Assembly (NCBI GenBank): GCA_024278555.1
Contig: JAJRSX010000157.1
Span: 1 to 19,816, forward strand
Length of the DNA: 19,816 nt
Reading direction: 5' to 3'
Origin: a bacterium
GTDB lineage: Bacteria > CG2-30-53-67 > CG2-30-70-394
The notes under the pieces are model-generated. The model searched no databases. It was not told where the DNA came from and worked only from the letters and a program-made list of their open reading frames with translations. Positions 16,085 to 19,816 of this stretch are shown one piece after another (within the stretch, counting starts at the first letter, position 1; every line of letters starts with the position of its first letter). Both the position numbers and the translations under genes were made by a program.

Positions 16085-16221
16085 GGGATGGGGTAAGGGG
16101 GAGTGTCGGCGCGGCCGGCTCCCTCTCTCATCGGGTGTGGGCCGAGCGCCGTTGAAGCGGCGGCCCGAACCGCGACCACGGGCGATCCCCGCCGCCCGTG
16201 AACCTGAGCCGCCGACCCGCC

Positions 16222-16227
16222 ATTGTA
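16222..16227 (-). promoter_or_regulatory. Weak -10 candidate upstream of the WecA-like gene
   Basis: On the minus strand the hexamer TACAAT (plus-strand ATTGTA) is a 5 of 6 match to TATAAT. No good -35 lies 16-18 bases further. It sits about 140 bases before the ATG at 16084 and just inside the inverted repeat element, so it could drive the epsI operon. Confidence 0.25.
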
Positions 16228-16256
16228 CGCGGTCCCGCAACCCATGCACCACGGGG

Positions 16257-16456
16257 AGAGGATCAGCGGAAAGAGCCCCGAGCGTTCCGCCGTCCTTCAC
16301 GCCGCTGGAACACGAAACCACGAAAGGGGGAAAGCACGAAAAACAACCCATTGAATTCCTTCGTGTTTTGAACTTTTCGTGCCTTCGTGTTCCCACCCCC
16401 TCGAGGTCTCGGGAACATCAACTTTCTCGCCAGCCATGATTTCCGCTGCTCCTCGG
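16257..16456 (+). repeat. Long inverted element, copy A (200 bases)
   Basis: This block recurs in opposite orientation at 17844-18020. It contains the cores GAACACGAAACCACGAAAGG and CGTGTTTTGAACTTTTCGTG, so it is itself partly a palindrome (a GAACACGAA repeat facing its complement). Copy A is about 24 bases longer in the middle (around 16364-16390). The block lies in the 595-base stretch 16085-16679 between the divergent WecA-like and SurA-N-like genes. In that stretch I saw no other gene. The element may fold into a long hairpin as RNA. Confidence 0.9.
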
Positions 16457-16679
16457 AGACTCCACACCATCATCGTCGACTCCGGGGCACCTCTCTCAGG
16501 ACGATACCGGTGGTCTCCCAAGCAGAGCGGTATCGTCGGTGGGGGTAGCGCCGGCCGCTCGCAGGGCGGGCGCGGATCAAGGGCGTCGTGGGGGGAGGAA
16601 CGGCACCCCCGTGGAGCCCCTGAGGGTGGGCTCCCGCCGACCCCTGGTCGGCGCCAGCCGGGGGGTAGTAGGGTCCACC

Positions 16680-17279
16680 GTGCTTCGTGCCGGACTCCTC
16701 TTCGCCGTTACCGCGTGGGTGGCCACCGTCGCCACCGCTGCGACCACCAACTTCGTGGTTGCGGTGGTCGCAGGGGAGGTCATCAGCCGCCATGACTGCG
16801 AGGTGGCGTGGCGTATCGAGGGGCGGCGGGAGGCGCCGGAGACGTTGATCGACCACCTCGTCGACCGCCGCCTCCTGGTCGCCGAGGGGCGCCGCTTCGG
16901 CCTCGCAACAGAGGCGATAGCGCGGGTCGACGAGGCCACGGTGACGGCGCGCCTCCACGAGCTCGCGGCCGCCGGTAGGCCGGTAGAGCGGGCCGCCCTG
17001 CGCCACTGGCTGGAAGAGGAGGCGATCATCCGCGCCTTCGAGCGGGTGCGCATCGACCCCTTCGTGACCGTCGACCCGAGGGCCAAGCGCGACGCCTACG
17101 ACGCAGCACCGGAGCGCTACGCGGGCAGGCCGTTCTACGAGGTGGAGGAGGAGATCACCCGCGACCTCCACGACCAGGCCCGCCGCCAGCGCCTCGCCGA
17201 GGTGGTCGCGGCCCTGCGCAGCCGCGCCCACATCAGCCGCCCAACCCACCCCCTACCCCTGCTCTTCGGGGGTGAGTAG
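16680..17279 (+). CDS. Secreted SurA-N-like protein (chaperone-type, no parvulin domain seen)
   Basis: The chosen start is GTG 16680, so the signal peptide (LLFAVTAWVATVATAA) begins at the N-terminus; upstream codons in frame give an unlikely leader. The product is 199 residues. After the signal, VAVVAGEVISRHDCEVAW and IDHLVDRRLLVAEGRRFGL match the SurA N-terminal chaperone pattern. A helix-rich remainder follows, and the C-terminal part is RQRLAEVVAALRSRAHI. No PPIase (parvulin) domain is present. SurA-type proteins fold outer-membrane barrels; the fit with an N-terminal domain alone is inference. The gene lies between two inverted copies of a long repeat and may have travelled with them. 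Confidence 0.65.
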   Translation: MLRAGLLFAVTAWVATVATAATTNFVVAVVAGEVISRHDCEVAWRIEGRREAPETLIDHLVDRRLLVAEGRRFGLATEAIARVDEATVTARLHELAAAGRPVERAALRHWLEEEAIIRAFERVRIDPFVTVDPRAKRDAYDAAPERYAGRPFYEVEEEITRDLHDQARRQRLAEVVAALRSRAHISRPTHPLPLLFGGE

Positions 17280-17655
17280 AGGGCGATACAGCCCCCTGGA
17301 TAGGGTTGCGCAAAGCTCACCCATACTACGAGTAGTGCGTCATATCCATTTGAAAACAAAGCAGAACTAAGATTTAACTTAAGGTTATCCGAGAAGGCGC
17401 CCTGGATTCCGACCCCCGCTCTGTCATCGCCGTTTTTTCCACCCGTCGCCAACCCGATTTCCGCCCAAAATCATCGGTGTCGGGTCAGGAGAGGCGGAAT
17501 CCGTGTGGAGCCCGTGTGGAGCCATTGAAGGCCGGCGTGGCGCAGTTTTCGACAGGTTCAGACTCTACGAGAGGCGCCGACACGCAGCGGGGCGGGAAAT
17601 TGGGGATCGGCGTCGTGGGGGGGCTGATCGATGTTGTGGAGGGCTGGAAGCGGGG
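17280..17655. other. Non-coding stretch with a local AT-rich island
   Basis: I see no gene here. About 17337-17395 is clearly less GC-rich than everything around it, with TTTGAAAACAAAG and TTAACTTAAGG segments. A perfect 12-base dyad (ACTAC-GA-GTAGT, 17325-17336) lies at its edge. A poor promoter-like pair can be read on the plus strand (TTGAAA 17350-17355, TTTAAC 17373-17378, spacing 17), with no gene close downstream. The AT island may be regulatory or foreign. Confidence 0.5.
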
Positions 17656-18045
17656 TCACCGCGAAGACGCAAAGAGCGCCAAGAGGGGAAGATGCGTGAC
17701 AGCCGGCGATGCGCCCAACCACGAGCGACGGCGTTGGCTGGCGTTCACGGGATCGCGGCCCTGCTCCGGCGACCCGACTCCTGCCGGAGCCTCTCTGTTC
17801 CCCGGTCGGCCTCAATCGTGAGCGCGGCTAGGGACGAACCCTTCGAGGGGCAGCGGAAATAGTGACTGGCGAGAAAGTCAGATGTTTCCGAGTCCTCGCG
17901 CAGGCTGGAACACGAAAGAATTCAATCGATTGTTTTTCGTGCTTTCCCCCTTTCGTGGTTTCGTGTTCCAGCGGTGTGAAGGATGGTGGAACGCTCGGGG
18001 CTATTTCCGCTGACCCTCTTCGCGCTCTTTGCGCCTTGGCGGTGA
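17656..18045. repeat. 32-base inverted repeat pair around copy B
   Basis: The left arm 17656-17687 (TCACCGCGAAGACGCAAAGA...) and the right arm 18014-18045 are inverted copies with 29 of 32 matching. They enclose copy B of the long inverted element. A related partial core (CTCCGCGTCTCTGCGCGAGG) follows near 18116-18135. In the 573 bases from 17656 to 18228 I found no gene; the long reading frames there are repeat-derived. Confidence 0.8.
17844..18020 (-). repeat. Long inverted element, copy B (177 bases)
   Basis: Read on the minus strand, this block matches copy A (16257-16456) along its length, including GAACACGAAACCACGAAAGG and the adjacent GGGGAAAGCACGAAAAACAA segment. The inner 24-base part of A is missing. 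The identical run in the middle is long and nearly unbroken (mostly single mismatches), so the two copies are recent relatives. The spacing between the copies is about 1.39 kb. Confidence 0.9.
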
Positions 18046-18228
18046 GTGAGGTGCCTTCCCGACGCGCACGGTTGCGCACCTCGCCGCCCGTGGAACGGGA
18101 CGCGATCTCTTGCGCCTCCGCGTCTCTGCGCGAGGCCCCACCCGAGGATGATGGATCCCCCCCCTCACCTTGACTTCGCCTCCGCGCGATTCCTAAGGTC
18201 TGCGCCCTCTTGCGGCAGGGAGCACGGC

Positions 18229-19143
18229 ATGGAAACGGTGGACTACATCTGGATGGACGGGGCCCTGGTGGGGTGGGACGAGGCGACCACCCACGTCCTC
18301 ACCCACACCCTCCACTACGGCCTCGGGGTCTTCGAGGGGATCCGCTGCTACGACTGCGGCGACCGGGGCTCGGCGGTCTTCCGCCTGGAGGAGCACATCC
18401 GGCGACTCTTCGACTCGGCCCACATCTGCCAGATGGAGATCCCCTTCACCCAGCAGCAGCTCGTCGACGCCACCTTAGAGACCATCCGCACCAACAAGCT
18501 GGCCGCCTGCTACATCCGCCCCCTCTGCTTCCTCGGCGAGGGACAGATGGGGCTCTACGCCCCGGACGCACCGGTGCGGGTCTCCATCGCCGCCTGGCCG
18601 TGGGGGAGCTACCTCGGCGACGAGGGGCTGGCGAACGGCATCCGGGTGAAGATCTCGTCGTTTACCCGCCACCACGTGAACGCCGCGATGACCAAGGCGA
18701 AGGTGTGCGGCTACTACGTCAACTCGATCCTCGCCAAGCGCGAGGTGGTGGCCGCCGGCTACGACGAGGCCCTGATGCTCGACAGCGAGGGGTTCGTGGC
18801 CGAGGCGAGCGGCGAGAACATCTTCATCGTCCGCGACGGGGTGGTGACCACCAGCCCGCTCACCGCGGTCCTCGGCGGGATCACCCGCGCCACCCTCATG
18901 CAGCTCGCCCACGAGGAGGGGTACGAGGTGCGCGAGCGCCGCTTCACCCGCGACGAGGTCTACACCGCGGACGAGGCATTCTTCACCGGCACCGCCGCCG
19001 AGCTGACCCCGATCCGCGAGGTGGACGACCGGGCGGTGGGCGACGGCCGGCCGGGGCCGATCACCCAACGGCTCCAGGCCCGCTACTTCGCCGCCGTCCG
19101 CGGCGAGCTCCCGGAGCACGACGAGTGGCTCTCCTTTGTGTAG
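18229..19143 (+). CDS. ilvE: Branched-chain amino acid aminotransferase
   Basis: This 304-residue PLP enzyme moves the amino group between glutamate and the keto acids of valine, leucine and isoleucine. The start is ATG 18229 with AGGGAG at 18217-18222. The class IV aminotransferase features are present: an N-terminal [32 protein letters not shown] with the substrate-proximal region, the PLP lysine Lys158 in [11 protein letters not shown] (aligned with Lys159 of E. coli IlvE), and [10 protein letters not shown] with [13 protein letters not shown] near the end. Length is normal. It sits alone with 85 bases or more of repeat-derived sequence upstream and a repeat-rich gap downstream. Confidence 0.95.
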   Translation: METVDYIWMDGALVGWDEATTHVLTHTLHYGLGVFEGIRCYDCGDRGSAVFRLEEHIRRLFDSAHICQMEIPFTQQQLVDATLETIRTNKLAACYIRPLCFLGEGQMGLYAPDAPVRVSIAAWPWGSYLGDEGLANGIRVKISSFTRHHVNAAMTKAKVCGYYVNSILAKREVVAAGYDEALMLDSEGFVAEASGENIFIVRDGVVTTSPLTAVLGGITRATLMQLAHEEGYEVRERRFTRDEVYTADEAFFTGTAAELTPIREVDDRAVGDGRPGPITQRLQARYFAAVRGELPEHDEWLSFV

Positions 19144-19144
19144 A

Positions 19145-19303
19145 GGCGAGCTCCGCTCGCCGGGGGTAGGGATGTAGGGAAATAGGGAAGTAGGGAACTA
19201 GGGGTGGTGCCGGCCTTCGGCCGGCGATCATTATCTTGTCGTTGCCTCCCACCGTCATCGAATCCGGCCCAAAGGGCCTCCCCCCCTACCTCCCTACTTC
19301 CCT
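19145..19303. repeat. Octamer tandem repeat and hairpins after ilvE
   Basis: Just after the ilvE stop, GGCGAGC-TCC-GCTCGCC (19145-19161) is a 7-bp stem. Then five eight-base units of the type GTAGGGAA run 19166-19205. Downstream, GCCGGCC-TTC-GGCCGGC (19209-19225) and GGCCC-AAA-GGGCC (19266-19278) form further stems. The stretch 19291-19303 is the inverse of 19184-19196 (13 of 13). The first stem may help end the ilvE transcript, but no T-run follows. Similar TAGGGAAGTAGGG arrays occur in other genomes (from memory). Confidence 0.75.
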
Positions 19304-19320
19304 GGCGAGCAAAGCGAGCC

Positions 19321-19816
19321 ATGACCCCCACCTACGACATCCACCGCAGCTACGAAGAAAACTACGCCGCTGGGCCGCGCTTCGACCTCCCCCTGCCGCC
19401 GCCGCGCACCGTCAGGCCCGAGGCGACCTTCCTCGGCCACCCGGTCCACGCCCCCCTCGGGGTCCCGGCGGGGCCGCTGCTGAACAGCGACTGGATCCGC
19501 CTCTACGCCCGCCTCGGCTTCGACGTCCTGGTCTACAAGACGGCGCGCACCCTGGCACAACCGTGCCACCCGCACCCGAACTGCCTCTACCTCGACCTCG
19601 ACCACCCCCTCACCGAGGCGGATCAGGGGGGGGTGGTGACGGCGCGCGCCGACCAGCAGACGATCCCCGACCACATCTCGATCACCAACTCCTTCGGGAT
19701 GCCGTCGCGCGCCCCGGCCGAGTGGCAGGCGGACCTGGCCGCGGCCATCGACGCGGTGGGCGAGGGGCAGGTGGTGGTCGGCTCGGTGGTCGGCTCCGCC
19801 GCCACCGGCGACCTGG
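19321..19816 (+). CDS. Dihydroorotate-dehydrogenase-like protein, 5' part
   Basis: The frame opens at ATG 19321 and runs to the window end (165 residues shown), so it is incomplete. It has the family opening HAPLGVPAGPLLNSDWIRLY and the block LVYKTARTL, and the ITNSFGMPS motif typical of DHODH-type flavoproteins. A 40-residue N-terminal lead precedes them. The likely class is FMN-dependent DHODH family (PyrD or dihydropyrimidine/DHODH-like), but the active-site Cys/Ser region lies beyond the window, so I do not give a symbol. Confidence 0.78.
   Translation, partial: MTPTYDIHRSYEENYAAGPRFDLPLPPPRTVRPEATFLGHPVHAPLGVPAGPLLNSDWIRLYARLGFDVLVYKTARTLAQPCHPHPNCLYLDLDHPLTEADQGGVVTARADQQTIPDHISITNSFGMPSRAPAEWQADLAAAIDAVGEGQVVVGSVVGSAATGDL

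Noticed and set aside
14867-16096. 409-codon plus-strand frame opposite the WecA-like gene
   Set aside because: Its composition is Asp/Glu/His/Gly-rich shadow, and the opposite strand has clear motifs.
16085-16396. N-terminal extension of the WecA-like gene
   Set aside because: It starts in the inverted repeat, lacks a membrane segment and the same peptide appears at the other repeat copy, so it is repeat-derived.
16257-18020. Insertion sequence or composite transposon
   Set aside because: No transposase, recombinase or target-site duplication could be seen; kept as a repeat-flanked unit only.
19166-19205. CRISPR-like array
   Set aside because: The units are eight bases, direct and unspaced; no spacers and no cas genes.

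Overview
The window is very GC-rich, almost fully coding DNA with strong C/G third-position bias. It looks like a proteobacterial chromosome. The order argS followed by a SPOR-domain gene, a DUF2065 (YjeT-like) gene, an MltD-type lytic transglycosylase, and a WecA-like transferase next to EpsI all point towards a gammaproteobacterium-like organism. That placement is inference, and no rRNA or strict marker gene lies in the window. I saw no tRNA, rRNA, CRISPR array, transposase or phage gene.

Region 1 (1-5166, + strand) is the most interesting part. Six tightly packed genes look like one operon: the 3' part of a large multiheme cytochrome c (16 heme motifs visible), a triheme lipoprotein cytochrome, an outer-membrane beta-barrel protein, a cytoplasmic fusion of a cyclic-nucleotide-binding domain with a four-cluster [4Fe-4S] ferredoxin, a secreted helical protein of unknown function, and a secreted protein ending in a zinc-ribbon-like motif. 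Several neighbours overlap by 4-8 bases. A multiheme cytochrome, a porin and an outer-membrane lipoprotein cytochrome are the parts of a porin-cytochrome conduit for extracellular electron transfer. The accessory genes are less familiar and may be regulatory or assembly factors.

Region 2 (5191-13230) is housekeeping. On the minus strand are a SPOR-domain protein, argS and endonuclease IV. On the plus strand are a DUF2065 protein, a four-LysM MltD-like transglycosylase, a 70-residue membrane protein, a single-TM hypothetical protein, a type-4 uracil-DNA glycosylase and a rhodanese. Two DNA repair enzymes (nfo, udg4) therefore sit about 0.7 kb apart. Small gaps hold REP-like hairpin clusters and a G-rich foldback.

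Region 3 (13231-18228) is an exopolysaccharide pair on the minus strand (epsI and a WecA/MraY-type transferase with an unusual C-terminal extension) and a secreted SurA-N-like protein, set among long non-coding stretches. These stretches carry several inverted repeat families. The largest is a roughly 200-base element present twice in opposite orientation (16257-16456 and 17844-18020), enclosing the SurA-N-like gene.

Region 4 (18229-19816) holds a branched-chain aminotransferase, an octamer tandem repeat with hairpins, and the 5' part of a dihydroorotate-dehydrogenase-like gene that runs off the window.
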